64,000 bases of DNA from Erythrobacter sp. UBA1916 (GCA_002337385.1 DDFY01000032.1:1-64000), one strand, 5' to 3'. Positions 34,977-43,907 are shown, counted from the stretch's first letter. Notes: generated from the letters alone by a model not told the origin. Made by a program: numbers and translations.

Positions 34977-35086
34977 TGGAATATTGTCATTTGAGTTCAT
35001 GCTGCACTTGCGCAAACAAGCGCTCATCCACCGCGCCCGGCCCAACTGAGGGAGTGTCGTGCGCCGCCAGATGAAAGGCAGACCTG

Positions 35087-36076
35087 ATGCAGGCCACCAT
35101 GACGAGAGATGTTGCCTTTGCGATCCGGAGCCTCCGGTTTGACGACACCTATGTTCCGTCGGACAATACGCGGCTTACCACCAATTTCGCCAATCTGGCG
35201 CGCGGGGAGCGGAGGCAGGAGAACCTTCGCAACGCCCTGCAGATGATCGACAGCCGCTTCAACGATCTCGCACATTGGGACAACCCGAAGCGCGATCGCT
35301 ACACGGTCGAACTCGATATCATCTCGGTTGAAATAGAACTTGGGGGTGAGGCCTCGCCCTTCCCGGCAATCGAGATCCTCAAGACCACGATCCTCGATCG
35401 CAAGACGGGCAAGCGGATCGAAGGCATCGCGGGCAACAATTTCTCGTCCTATGTGCGCGACTACGATTTCAGCGTCCTGCTGCCGCGCCACAACGCGGGG
35501 CGCGAGGGGTTCAGCGTTCCGGACGATTTTGGCGAGTTGCATGGGCGGCTGTTCAAGGCCTTCGTCGCCTCCGACGCGTTCAAGGCGCATTTCCGCAAAG
35601 CTCCGGTGATATGTCTCAGCGTATCGGAGGCCAAAACCTATCATCGCACCGCGAACCAACATCCGATCCTCGGGGTCGAATTTGCGCCCGATGCCTCCTC
35701 GCTGACCGAGCAGTATTTTCGCAAGATGGGGATGCAGGTGCGCTATTTCATGCCGCCCAAGGCGCTGGCCCCTCTGGCGTTCTACTTCGTTGGCGACCTG
35801 CTCAACGATTACAGCAACCTCGAACTGATCGGCACGATCAGCACGATGGAAAGCTTCCAGCGAATCTACCGTCCGGAAATCTACAACGCCAATTCCACCG
35901 CGGGGGAGAGCTTCCGCCCGAGCCTCAGGCAGCAGGATTTCTCGTTCACGCGGATCGTTTACGACCGCGAGGAGCGCAGCAGCCTTGCCGCCGAACAGGG
36001 CCGCTTTGCCGAAGAGCATTTCATCGAGCCGCACGGCGAATTCGTCGGCCGCTGGCTCGATGATCTGGCGGCCTGA
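35087..36076 (+). CDS. mesX: DUF1852 protein MesX, partner of methionine synthase MesD
   Basis: A 329-residue DUF1852 protein, recognised by family-typical segments such as RLTTNFANLARGERRQENLR and HRTANQHPILGVEF. DUF1852 genes sit directly before short MetE-like genes; that pair has been described as MesX-MesD, a folate-independent methionine synthase system needing oxygen. MesX itself has no obvious cofactor motif. ATG 35087 is preceded by AAAGG at eight bases. The mesD gene starts five bases after its stop. Confidence 0.82.
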   Translation: MQATMTRDVAFAIRSLRFDDTYVPSDNTRLTTNFANLARGERRQENLRNALQMIDSRFNDLAHWDNPKRDRYTVELDIISVEIELGGEASPFPAIEILKTTILDRKTGKRIEGIAGNNFSSYVRDYDFSVLLPRHNAGREGFSVPDDFGELHGRLFKAFVASDAFKAHFRKAPVICLSVSEAKTYHRTANQHPILGVEFAPDASSLTEQYFRKMGMQVRYFMPPKALAPLAFYFVGDLLNDYSNLELIGTISTMESFQRIYRPEIYNANSTAGESFRPSLRQQDFSFTRIVYDREERSSLAAEQGRFAEEHFIEPHGEFVGRWLDDLAA

Positions 36077-36081
36077 TTCCA

Positions 36082-37176
36082 ATGAAAGAGACCCCCATGA
36101 CCCGACTGCTCCCCACCTCGACCGCCGGAAGCCTGCCCAAGCCCGTCTGGCTGGCCGAGCCCGAAAAACTCTGGTCGCCCTGGAAACTGGAGGGCGAGGC
36201 GCTGGCTGAAAGCAAGCGTGATGCGCTGTCGCTGTCTCTCGCCGAACAGCAGCGTGCTGGTATCGACATCGTCAGCGATGGTGAGCAGACGCGCCAACAC
36301 TTTGTGACGACGTTCATCGAGCACCTCTCCGGGGTCGATTTCGAGCAGCGTGAGACGGTCACCATCCGCAACCGCTACGAGGCGAGCGTGCCCAGTGTAG
36401 TCGGCCCGGTTGCCCGCGAACGGCCGGTGTTTGTCGAGGATGCGCTCTACTTGCGCTCGCAGACGGATCGCCCGATCAAATGGGCGTTGCCCGGCCCGCT
36501 AACGATGGTCGATACGCTCTATGACGCGCATTACCGCAGCCGCGAAAAGCTCGCCTGGGAATTCGCGGCTATCCTCAATGAAGAGGCCAAGGCGCTCGAG
36601 GCGGCTGGCGTCGATATCATCCAGTTCGACGAACCTGCGTTCAACGTGTTCTTCGACGAGGTCAACGACTGGGGCATCGCCGCGCTGGAACGGGCGATCG
36701 AAGGCCTAAAGTGCGAGACCGCGGTCCATATCTGCTACGGTTATGGCATCAAGGCGAATACCGAATGGAAATCGACCCTTGGCTCCGAATGGCGGCAGTA
36801 TGAGGAGATCTTCCCCAAGCTTCGCACATCCGGCGTCGATCTGGTTTCGCTGGAATGCCACAACTCCCATGTTCCCATGGACCTGATCGAGCTGATCCGC
36901 GGCAAGAAGGTGATGGTCGGGGCGATTGACGTGACGACCAACCGCATTGAAACTGCGGAGGAAGTGGCAGCCACCCTTCGGGAAGCGCTCCAATTCGTCG
37001 ATCCCGACAAGCTTTACCCTTGCACCAATTGCGGGATGGCACCGCTGCCCCGCGAGGTGGCTCAGGGTAAGCTCAAGGCCCTCGCCGACGGAGCCGAGAT
37101 CGTGCGCCGGGATTTGACCGGGAGCGAGCCATCGCCAGTGCAGCGCAAAGCCGAGGAAACCGTCGGCGCCAGTTAG
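36082..37176 (+). CDS. mesD: Core-MetE folate-independent methionine synthase MesD
   Basis: A 364-residue protein equal to the C-terminal catalytic half of MetE, without the folate-binding N-terminal half of the 750-residue enzyme. Zinc/homocysteine ligands are visible as H and C in VHICYGYG, the glutamate in SLECHNSHV, and C in PCTNCGMAP; GPLTMVDTLYD and IDVTTNRIET are further MetE marks. It follows mesX by five bases. The methyl donor is not known for certain in this group. It would give the organism methionine synthesis that bypasses methyl-tetrahydrofolate under aerobic conditions. Confidence 0.85.
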   Translation: MKETPMTRLLPTSTAGSLPKPVWLAEPEKLWSPWKLEGEALAESKRDALSLSLAEQQRAGIDIVSDGEQTRQHFVTTFIEHLSGVDFEQRETVTIRNRYEASVPSVVGPVARERPVFVEDALYLRSQTDRPIKWALPGPLTMVDTLYDAHYRSREKLAWEFAAILNEEAKALEAAGVDIIQFDEPAFNVFFDEVNDWGIAALERAIEGLKCETAVHICYGYGIKANTEWKSTLGSEWRQYEEIFPKLRTSGVDLVSLECHNSHVPMDLIELIRGKKVMVGAIDVTTNRIETAEEVAATLREALQFVDPDKLYPCTNCGMAPLPREVAQGKLKALADGAEIVRRDLTGSEPSPVQRKAEETVGAS

Positions 37177-37285
37177 GCAAATGGGATGGGACGCCTGATC
37201 CCGCCGCGCCCTCTGATCCTTGGGGCGACAAGCAGCATGTTCGCAAGAACACCGCACAATGCTCTTCATCTTGCGAGCAAATTGC

Positions 37286-37311
37286 TTTAAGCCTAAAATA
37301 TATTTTTTAGG
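37286..37311 (+). promoter_or_regulatory. Overlapping palindromes before the monooxygenase-reductase gene
   Basis: TTTAAGCCTAAA at 37286-37297 is one mismatch from the perfect palindrome TTTAAGCTTAAA found before the gentisate dioxygenase gene. It overlaps a second repeat, CCTAAAA at 37292-37298 with TTTTAGG at 37305-37311. Both are in the region where a minus-10 or operator would be expected. Confidence 0.5.
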
Positions 37312-37328
37312 TGAGAGGATCGCTACCT

Positions 37329-39653
37329 ATGCGCATCGCATGCTTGGGCGGAGGGCCGGCAGGGCTCTATTTTGCAATATCCATGAAGCTTCGCGACCCG
37401 TCGCACGAAGTGCATGTGTTCGAGCGAAACAAGGAAGGCGACACGTTTGGATGGGGGGTCGTTTTTTCAGACCAAACCCTTGAAAACCTTACTCAGAATG
37501 ACCCTGTAAGCGCGAGCACGATCATCGATCAGTTCGCCCATTGGGACGACATCGAAGTCGTGGTGGACGGCCAATCGATGGTGTCTGGCGGGCACGGTTT
37601 CATCGGCATCGGGCGCAAGCAGCTGCTGATCATTCTGCAGGAGCGCGCCCGTGAGCTTGGCGTGATCTTGCATTTCGAGCACGAATTTTCCGACGATGTC
37701 GCAGTCTATGGCGACTATGATCTGATCGTCGCCGCTGATGGTGTGAACAGCCGCATCCGGACCCGCTACGAAGACAAGTTCGACTGCGACATCCAGACGC
37801 GCGCGAACAAGTTCATGTGGCTGGGCACCACGCAGATTTTCGAAGCCTTCGCCTTCATCTTCGAAAACACCGAGCATGGCTGGATCTGGGCCCATGCCTA
37901 TCGTTTCGACGACACCCATTCGACCTTCATCGTGGAATGCTCGCAGGAGACCTGGGACGCCTTCGGCTTCGAGCACATGGACCAGGATGAATCGATCGCG
38001 ACCTGCGAGAGGATTTTTGCCAACTCTCTCAACGGCAACAAGCTGATCACGAATGCCAGCCATCTGCGTGGATCGGCCGCATGGATCAACTTTCGCCGGG
38101 TGCTGTGCGACACATGGTCGTTCGATAACGTCGTCCTGCTCGGGGATGCCGCACACACGGCCCACTTCTCGATCGGATCGGGCACGAAGCTGGCGCTGGA
38201 AGACGCGATCAAGCTGGCTGAAGTCCTCGACCGGCCGGGGCTGGACGACCGCGTTCAACTGACCAGCGCGCTTGAGGAATACAAGGACGTGCGCCAGGTC
38301 GAAGTCCTCAAGATCCAGAACAGTGCGCGCAACTCCACCGAGTGGTTTGAAAACCTCGATCGCTATCTCGGGTTCGACCTGCCGCAGTTCACCTATTCGC
38401 TGATGACCCGGAGCCAGCGGATCAGCCATGAAAACCTGCGCCAGCGTGACAAAGAATGGCTGACCGATGTGGAGAACTGGTTTGCGAAAAAGCTCCCCAT
38501 GGACCTCGACGGGGAGGCACGCGAACCCATGTTCCAGCCCTATCGGCTGCGCGAGATGACGCTCTCCAATCGCATAATGGTGGCGCCTATGCTCACCTAC
38601 AGCTGCGATGAGGATGGCCTGATCAACGACTTCCACCATGCCCACTACGTCAGCCGCGGATTGGGCGGCGCCGGGCTTTTGATGACAGAGATGGTTGCCG
38701 TTTCTGCGGAAGGGCGGGCAACGCCCGGATGTCCGGGCCTGTGGAATGATGAGCAGGTCGACCGCTGGGCTCGCATCATCGAGACTGTTCGTGCGCACGG
38801 CGGTGCAAAGATGGCGGTCCAGCTCGGCCATGCTGGCGGGCGGGCTGCCTGCAAGGTGCCTAGCGATGATCAGCCTTATTACGATGTGCCCATGGACGAT
38901 CCCTGGCCGATCCTGTCGGCAAGCGCACAGCCGTGGAGCGAAGGCGGCACCGTGCCAAGTGAACTAACCGAAGCCGAGATGGACCGGATCCTGCAAGACT
39001 TCGTGTCTGCCGCGAAACGCGCCGACAAGGCCGGGTTTGATATGATCGAGGTGCAGGCCGGCCATGGTTTCCTGCTCTCCAGCTTCATCACGCCGGTGCT
39101 CAATCATCGCACAGATGAATTTGGCGGCTCGCTGGAAAACCGGATGCGTTTCCCCTTGCGGGTCATCAAGGCTGTGCGTGATGCCTGGCCTGAGCAGAAG
39201 CCGATCGCCGTGCGCATTTCCGCCAATGACTGGATGGGTGAGCAGGGCATTCAGCCCGATGATGCGGTGGAAATTGCAAGGATGCTCCGGCAGGCTGGCG
39301 TCGACATTGTCGACGTGTCGAGCGGCGAAATTTCGCCCGAGGCTAAGCCGGTTTATGGGCGCATGTACCAAGCCCCGATGGCAGACCAGATTCGCAACCA
39401 GGCCGATATTCCGACCATCGCTGTCGGCAACATCACCGAGCGCGATCAGGCCAATTCGATTTTGACTGCCGGGCGTGCCGATCTGGTGGCGATTGGCAGA
39501 CCGCACCTCAGCGATGCATCCTGGACAGCGCGGGCAGCGGCAGAAGCGCAGTTGAAACGCTTTGCTGTGCCGTTCGCCTATGCTTCGGGACAGGCGCAAT
39601 TGCGGCAGCTGTTCAAGCGCAAACAGGAACTGGAAGACAGCTACCGGGCCTGA
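37329..39653 (+). CDS. Two-domain 2-aminobenzoyl-CoA / salicylyl-CoA monooxygenase-reductase
   Basis: A 774-residue fusion. Residues 1 to about 385 form a group A FAD monooxygenase (GGGPAGLYF at the N-terminus; LLGDAAHTAHFSIGSG late in the domain). From about 395 an old-yellow-enzyme FMN domain follows (LSNRIMVAPMLTY, QLGHAGGRA, DMIEVQAGHGFLLSSF, GRADLVAIGRPHL). This architecture belongs to 2-aminobenzoyl-CoA monooxygenase/reductase, also annotated as bifunctional salicylyl-CoA 5-hydroxylase. It would hydroxylate and partly reduce the ring of an ortho-substituted benzoyl-CoA. Start ATG 37329 follows AGAGG; GTG 37311 is the longer alternative. Which ring (anthraniloyl or salicylyl) is not decided by sequence. 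Confidence 0.82.
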   Translation: MRIACLGGGPAGLYFAISMKLRDPSHEVHVFERNKEGDTFGWGVVFSDQTLENLTQNDPVSASTIIDQFAHWDDIEVVVDGQSMVSGGHGFIGIGRKQLLIILQERARELGVILHFEHEFSDDVAVYGDYDLIVAADGVNSRIRTRYEDKFDCDIQTRANKFMWLGTTQIFEAFAFIFENTEHGWIWAHAYRFDDTHSTFIVECSQETWDAFGFEHMDQDESIATCERIFANSLNGNKLITNASHLRGSAAWINFRRVLCDTWSFDNVVLLGDAAHTAHFSIGSGTKLALEDAIKLAEVLDRPGLDDRVQLTSALEEYKDVRQVEVLKIQNSARNSTEWFENLDRYLGFDLPQFTYSLMTRSQRISHENLRQRDKEWLTDVENWFAKKLPMDLDGEAREPMFQPYRLREMTLSNRIMVAPMLTYSCDEDGLINDFHHAHYVSRGLGGAGLLMTEMVAVSAEGRATPGCPGLWNDEQVDRWARIIETVRAHGGAKMAVQLGHAGGRAACKVPSDDQPYYDVPMDDPWPILSASAQPWSEGGTVPSELTEAEMDRILQDFVSAAKRADKAGFDMIEVQAGHGFLLSSFITPVLNHRTDEFGGSLENRMRFPLRVIKAVRDAWPEQKPIAVRISANDWMGEQGIQPDDAVEIARMLRQAGVDIVDVSSGEISPEAKPVYGRMYQAPMADQIRNQADIPTIAVGNITERDQANSILTAGRADLVAIGRPHLSDASWTARAAAEAQLKRFAVPFAYASGQAQLRQLFKRKQELEDSYRA

Positions 39654-39658
39654 GCTAA

Positions 39659-39785
39659 CCTGCTGGTGAAAGTCAGCAGGTCCACACCTCGCGCAATAGT
39701 AGAGAGGTGTGGGAGGCGGGCCGCTCCCGCGACGTTATGTGCATAGGTTTCCCGGCTATTGCGTGGCAGCCGAGAAACCTATGCA
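39659..39785. terminator. Cluster of hairpins between convergent genes
   Basis: Three consecutive hairpins: CCTGCTG 39659-39665 with CAGCAGG 39674-39680; CCACACCTC 39682-39690 with GAGGTGTGG 39704-39712; and TGCATAGGTTTC 39740-39751 with GAAACCTATGCA 39774-39785, the last enclosing an inner CGGCT/AGCCG stem. None has a clear T-run. They probably end transcription from both sides, but the size is unusual. Confidence 0.55.
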
Positions 39786-39821
39786 GCAGGCAGTGATCGG
39801 GAGCTCACCGCCTATCTGACC

Positions 39822-40580
39822 TCAGTACGTGCCCCCAAGCAGTGCGCCCGCATTGGGCACGCGCCGCTCCAGCCCCAGCATGTCGAGCATCTGGTACGTC
39901 GTGCAGACTGCCGCCGATACGACCGGCACCCCGATCTGATCCTGCAGCGGCTGGATGATCGGCAGCGAAGGCATCTGCACGCAGGCAGAGGCCACGAAGG
40001 CATCGATCCCGGTGATGTCGACCTGTTTGTAGATCTCCAGCAGGCGCTGCGGATCGTGGCGGCCCACGTCGAGGTTGTCGGGAATTTCCAGCGCGGTGAA
40101 ATCGCGCACGGTGATCCCTTCGCTTTCGATGTAGTCGACCACCAGCTGGGTCAGCGGCTTCATGTAGGGGCAGATCACCGAAATGGTCTTTGCGCCCAGC
40201 TTGTGCAGCCCTTCGACCAGTGCCCCCGCGCTGGTGACCACCGGGGCAGCACCGTCGTTCTCGACCGTGCGCTCGTGCAGGCGCTTCTCGGACACGCGGT
40301 GATAGCCTTTGCCCATGCTCATGATGGCCACGAGGCAGGCATAGCCGAGCACGTCCACCCGCGCGTCCGACAGTTCCAGCGCGCAGCGGTCGGAATCGCG
40401 GTCCATCGCCTCCAGCTCTTCCTTCACGACCTTCTTCATCCGCATGCGGCTGGAGTGGAAGGTGAAGCGCTCGGGCAGGATATCCTCGCGGGCGCGCAGC
40501 ATGGCGGGGATTTCGGTTTCCATCGTGGTGTTCGACGAAGGGACGATCTGCCCAACGCGATAGTGGAGCTTCTGGCTCAT
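39822..40580 (-). CDS. Maleate cis-trans isomerase
   Basis: A 252-residue Asp/Glu-racemase-superfamily enzyme closely resembling maleate isomerases (MaiA/NicE): RVGQIVPSSNTTMETEIPAM at the start, LGYACLVAIMSMGKGYHR with C82, and ASACVQMPSLPII with C200. These two cysteines are at the positions of the catalytic pair in the Pseudomonas enzyme. The reaction converts maleate to fumarate without a cofactor. It follows the nitrilase gene on the minus strand and is divergent from the gentisate dioxygenase and FAH-type hydrolase genes, whose pathway could yield maleate. Confidence 0.85.
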   Translation of the reverse strand: MSQKLHYRVGQIVPSSNTTMETEIPAMLRAREDILPERFTFHSSRMRMKKVVKEELEAMDRDSDRCALELSDARVDVLGYACLVAIMSMGKGYHRVSEKRLHERTVENDGAAPVVTSAGALVEGLHKLGAKTISVICPYMKPLTQLVVDYIESEGITVRDFTALEIPDNLDVGRHDPQRLLEIYKQVDITGIDAFVASACVQMPSLPIIQPLQDQIGVPVVSAAVCTTYQMLDMLGLERRVPNAGALLGGTY

Positions 40581-40611
40581 GGCTTATCCTTGCTTGCGGA
40601 AATTTGGAGGA

Positions 40612-41613
40612 TCAGTCCTCGTCGGACTCGGTGTCGGCCTCGCCATCGGAGACCGGATCGAACAGCGTGACGGGAGCGCGCGGTGTGCGGTCCACCGACA
40701 GTTCGAAAATGTCGAAGCGGTTATAGTGGCCGATGATGTCGTGCATCTGCTTGGGCTGGATGCAGCGCGACAGGTCGATGTCGGCATAGACGATGCCTTC
40801 GTCGTCGATCAGCGGCTCGCCCACCAGGCGGCCATCGGGGCCGATCACCCCGGAAAAGGCGCTGTTGCTGCGTTGCAGCTTCTCGCGCGCATCGGGCACC
40901 AGCTCTTCCATGGCGCTGATGATCTCTTCCGAAATGGTCGAGCACGACACGACCGTGAACACCTTGCCTTCGAAGGAATGCGCCATCGCGCGGACCTTGA
41001 TCGCTTCGGCCATGTCGTAGTCGGGCGGGGCGACCGGCAGCGAGATATAGCTTGCCGCATGGACCAGTTCGCCCTGTGCCAGCAGCGAGAAGCGCGCCAG
41101 CGTGTTGGTGTTTTCGCCGCAGGCGAGGCCGCCCAGCGGGCCGATGGCGGTGTCGTAGACCGTCAGGCCCGAGCCATCGCCCGGCGCCCAGGTCATCTTT
41201 TCCGCCCAGGTCGGCACCAGCTTGCGGTGGCGGCCCATGATGGCGCCGTCGGGGCCGATGAAGACCATCGTGTTGTAAAGCGTGCCGAGCGAAACCGGGC
41301 TGCGCTCGTTCACGCCGATGATCACATGGACGCCGCACTCGCGCGCTGCTTCGCAAACTGTCCCGATTTCCGGACCCGGCAGCAGGATCGAGCTGCGCAC
41401 CAGCTTTTCGAACCACGGGCTGCACGAGACCGGGTCGGTGATCCAGCTCCAGTAGGGATAGGCCGCGACGAATACCTCGGGAAACACCACCAGCGAAGCC
41501 CCTTCGCTTGCGGCCTCGCGGATCAGCGCGGCGGCTTTGGCGCAGGTGGCCTGCGCGTCGAGAAAGACCGGGCTGGTCTGCACGGTGGCGGCTTTGAATT
41601 GCGGAAGCTGCAT
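40612..41613 (-). CDS. Nitrilase (C-N hydrolase superfamily)
   Basis: A 333-residue nitrilase with the Glu-Lys-Cys triad: E46 (VVFPEVFV), K131 (RHRKLVPTWAEK) and C165 in GLACGENTN, the last being the pattern of true nitrilases rather than amidases. It would convert a nitrile to its carboxylic acid and ammonia. Start at ATG 41613 follows GAGGGG; the frame extends upstream to 41694. It is the first gene of a two-gene unit with the maleate isomerase and is divergent from gentisate dioxygenase. An aromatic or arylacetonitrile substrate would suit the neighbourhood, including indole-3-acetonitrile, but this is speculation. Confidence 0.82.
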   Translation of the reverse strand: MQLPQFKAATVQTSPVFLDAQATCAKAAALIREAASEGASLVVFPEVFVAAYPYWSWITDPVSCSPWFEKLVRSSILLPGPEIGTVCEAARECGVHVIIGVNERSPVSLGTLYNTMVFIGPDGAIMGRHRKLVPTWAEKMTWAPGDGSGLTVYDTAIGPLGGLACGENTNTLARFSLLAQGELVHAASYISLPVAPPDYDMAEAIKVRAMAHSFEGKVFTVVSCSTISEEIISAMEELVPDAREKLQRSNSAFSGVIGPDGRLVGEPLIDDEGIVYADIDLSRCIQPKQMHDIIGHYNRFDIFELSVDRTPRAPVTLFDPVSDGEADTESDED

Positions 41614-41699
41614 CCTTGCATCCCCTCTTTGCGGGCGCTCGCGCCCAGTGAAATTCGCCGGCACCCCTTGCCCCATGTTGACATGGCGATGCAAGATAT

Positions 41700-41711
41700 T
41701 TTAAGCTTAAA
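41700..41711 (+). promoter_or_regulatory. Palindrome TTTAAGCTTAAA before gentisate dioxygenase
   Basis: A perfect 12-base palindrome 22 bases upstream of the dioxygenase start, in the divergent promoter shared with the nitrilase gene. A version with one mismatch precedes the monooxygenase-reductase gene at 37286-37297, suggesting common control. Confidence 0.5.
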
Positions 41712-41733
41712 CAAATTGGATGAGGGTGAGGCC

Positions 41734-42864
41734 ATGGCTACACAGACATACGATCAATACCGCGAAGATATGCTCGGCCGGGCCAACGTGGCCGACACGC
41801 CGGAACTGGTGGAATTCTACCGCGATCTGGAGAGCCAGCACGCTGGCGCGCTGTGGACCGTGGCCAACAAGATCGAGCCGTGGGAACCCGAATCCGACTC
41901 GGTTCCCGTGCTCTGGCAGTTTGACCGTCTGCGCGATCACGTGATGCGGGCCTTGCAACTGGTGAGCCCCGAGCAGGCCGGTCGCCGGGTGGTCTATCTC
42001 GCCAATCCGGGGCGCAGGGATGTGACCTCGGCGGTGGGCTGGCTTTACACTGGCTTGCAGGTGATGGGTCCGGGCGAGGTGGCATCGAGCCACCGCCATT
42101 CGGCCTCGGCACTGCGGTTCATCATGGAAGGCAGCGGCGCCTACACCAATGTCGACGGCCACAAGATGACGCTCGGCCGCAACGACTTCGTGCTTACGCC
42201 GAACGGTACCTGGCACGAGCATGGCGTGGCCGAAGATGGCTCTGTGTGCATCTGGCAGGACGGGCTCGATATCCCGCTGATGAATGCGCTGGAAGCCAAT
42301 TTCTATGAGGTCCACCCCGACCTGCAGCAGGCCGTCAGCTTCCCGATCGACGATTCCACTTCGACCTGGGGCAACCCGGCCCTGAAGCCCGCCGGGGAAA
42401 CCTGGTCGAAGCGCTATTCGCCGCTGCTGAAGTACGAATGGGAGCCGACCTACGAAGCGCTCTGCCGGTTCGCCAAGGTGACCGACGGTTCGCCCTATGA
42501 CGGCATTCACATGGACTATGTGAACCCCTTCACCGGCGGCCCGCCGATGTCGACCATGGGCGCCTCGATGCAGCTGTTGCGGCCGGGCGAGCACACCAAG
42601 GCTCACCGCGAAGTCGGCAGCTTTGTGTACCAGTGCGCGAAGGGCCACGGCCATTCGATTATCGGCGGCAAGCGCTTCGACTGGAAGGAAAAGGACATCT
42701 TCGTTGTCCCCTCGTGGATGTGGCACGAACACGTCAACGGGTCAGACAGCGACGATGCCTGCCTGTTCTCGTTCCACGATCTGCCGACCATGCGCGCGCT
42801 GGGCCTTTACCGTGCGGAAGGGCTCGCCGAAAACGACGGTTACCAGCCGCTCACATCCTCATGA
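41734..42864 (+). CDS. gtdA: Gentisate 1,2-dioxygenase (two-cupin)
   Basis: A 376-residue bicupin. The first cupin holds the iron site SSHRHSASALRF and later TWHEHG; the second contains KAHREVGSFVYQ and SWMWHEHVNG. GDO from gentisate pathways has this length and layout and cleaves gentisate to maleylpyruvate. Salicylate or 1-hydroxy-2-naphthoate dioxygenases are relatives and cannot be excluded without alignment. The frame is open far upstream (from 40579), but ATG 41734 has GAGGGTGAGG just before it. An FAH-family hydrolase gene follows 46 bases later. Confidence 0.82.
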   Translation: MATQTYDQYREDMLGRANVADTPELVEFYRDLESQHAGALWTVANKIEPWEPESDSVPVLWQFDRLRDHVMRALQLVSPEQAGRRVVYLANPGRRDVTSAVGWLYTGLQVMGPGEVASSHRHSASALRFIMEGSGAYTNVDGHKMTLGRNDFVLTPNGTWHEHGVAEDGSVCIWQDGLDIPLMNALEANFYEVHPDLQQAVSFPIDDSTSTWGNPALKPAGETWSKRYSPLLKYEWEPTYEALCRFAKVTDGSPYDGIHMDYVNPFTGGPPMSTMGASMQLLRPGEHTKAHREVGSFVYQCAKGHGHSIIGGKRFDWKEKDIFVVPSWMWHEHVNGSDSDDACLFSFHDLPTMRALGLYRAEGLAENDGYQPLTSS

Positions 42865-42910
42865 CCGCCCTGGCGGTTAGCCCGAACCACCTATCCGAGA
42901 AGGAAATTCC

Positions 42911-43822
42911 ATGCGCTTAGTGACTTACCGTGCGACCATCGAAGCGGAGGCGCGCCTCGGCGTGCTGGTTGACGGTGTCGTCGTCGATGTCGCCAAGGTC
43001 GGCGCGCGCGCCGGTGTGCCGCTGCCGTCGCGGATGCTCGACTTCATCCGCCTTGGCCCCGTGGCCGTGACCGAACTGGGCGCACTGCTCGATGAGGCGA
43101 AGGGCCGCTGGCCCGTTGATGGCGCGCTGCCGCTGCCTTCGGTGATCCTGCTGGCGCCGATCCCGCGGCCGGACAAGAACGTGTTCGGCATCGGCCTCAA
43201 CTACATCGACCACGTCGCGGAAAGCTCGCGCGCGCTCGATTCATCGCCCGAACTTCCCAAGCAGCCGGTCATCTTCTCCAAGCCGCCAACCACGGTTATC
43301 GCGCCGGGCGACCCGATCGTCCACCGCGCCGACATCACCCAGCAGCTCGACTGGGAGGTCGAATTGGGCGTGGTCATGGGCACGCGGGCACAGCGCGTTT
43401 CGCGCGAGGAGGCACTGTCTCATGTGTTCGGCTACACCACGCTGATCGATATGAGCGCGCGCGATTGCCGCCGCGCCGGGCAGTGGATCTACTCCAAGGG
43501 TCAGGACAGCTATTGCCCGATGGGGCCCTGCATCGTGACCGCAGACGAGATTCCCGATCCGCAGACGCTGGATCTGTGGCTGACCGTCAACGGGGTGGAA
43601 AAGCAGCGCAACAACTCCAGCCACATGCTGTTCAAGGTCGATGAACTCATCGCCGACATCAGCCAGGGCATCACGCTCGATCCGGGCGACATCATCGCCA
43701 CTGGCACGCCCGAAGGCGTCGGTGCCGGTCGCGATCCGCAGGAGTTCCTGTCCCCCGGCGATGTGATCGAGGCCGAAGTGACCGGCATCGGCAAGCTGCG
43801 GCATCCGATCGTGGCTGGCTGA
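42911..43822 (+). CDS. FAH-family hydrolase (maleylpyruvate/fumarylpyruvate type)
   Basis: A 303-residue fumarylacetoacetate-hydrolase-fold enzyme. Metal ligands lie in QQLDWEVELGVVMG (the E-E-D region) and GTPEGVGAGR is the loop near the C-terminus. Beside gentisate dioxygenase it should split maleylpyruvate to maleate and pyruvate, or fumarylpyruvate to fumarate and pyruvate. No maleylpyruvate isomerase gene is in the window, while a maleate isomerase gene is close by, so direct hydrolysis of maleylpyruvate is favoured. AAGGAAATTCC precedes the ATG. Confidence 0.82.
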   Translation: MRLVTYRATIEAEARLGVLVDGVVVDVAKVGARAGVPLPSRMLDFIRLGPVAVTELGALLDEAKGRWPVDGALPLPSVILLAPIPRPDKNVFGIGLNYIDHVAESSRALDSSPELPKQPVIFSKPPTTVIAPGDPIVHRADITQQLDWEVELGVVMGTRAQRVSREEALSHVFGYTTLIDMSARDCRRAGQWIYSKGQDSYCPMGPCIVTADEIPDPQTLDLWLTVNGVEKQRNNSSHMLFKVDELIADISQGITLDPGDIIATGTPEGVGAGRDPQEFLSPGDVIEAEVTGIGKLRHPIVAG

Positions 43823-43856
43823 CCGCCGCCATCATGGTCTCCACGGGGTAACCCGA

Positions 43857-43907
43857 GAGGGGCGGGAAGCCGATTATCTCCCCAGCTTCCCGCCCCTCAT
43901 TTTTATC
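43857..43907. terminator. Rho-independent terminator between convergent genes
   Basis: GAGGGGCGGGAAGC at 43857-43870 pairs perfectly with GCTTCCCGCCCCTC at 43885-43898 and is followed by ATTTTTAT on the plus strand. It ends the gentisate unit. Confidence 0.9.

Noticed and set aside
39682..39785. Repeats read as a CRISPR array
   Set aside because: They are inverted repeats of differing sequence, not direct repeats with spacers, and there are no cas genes.
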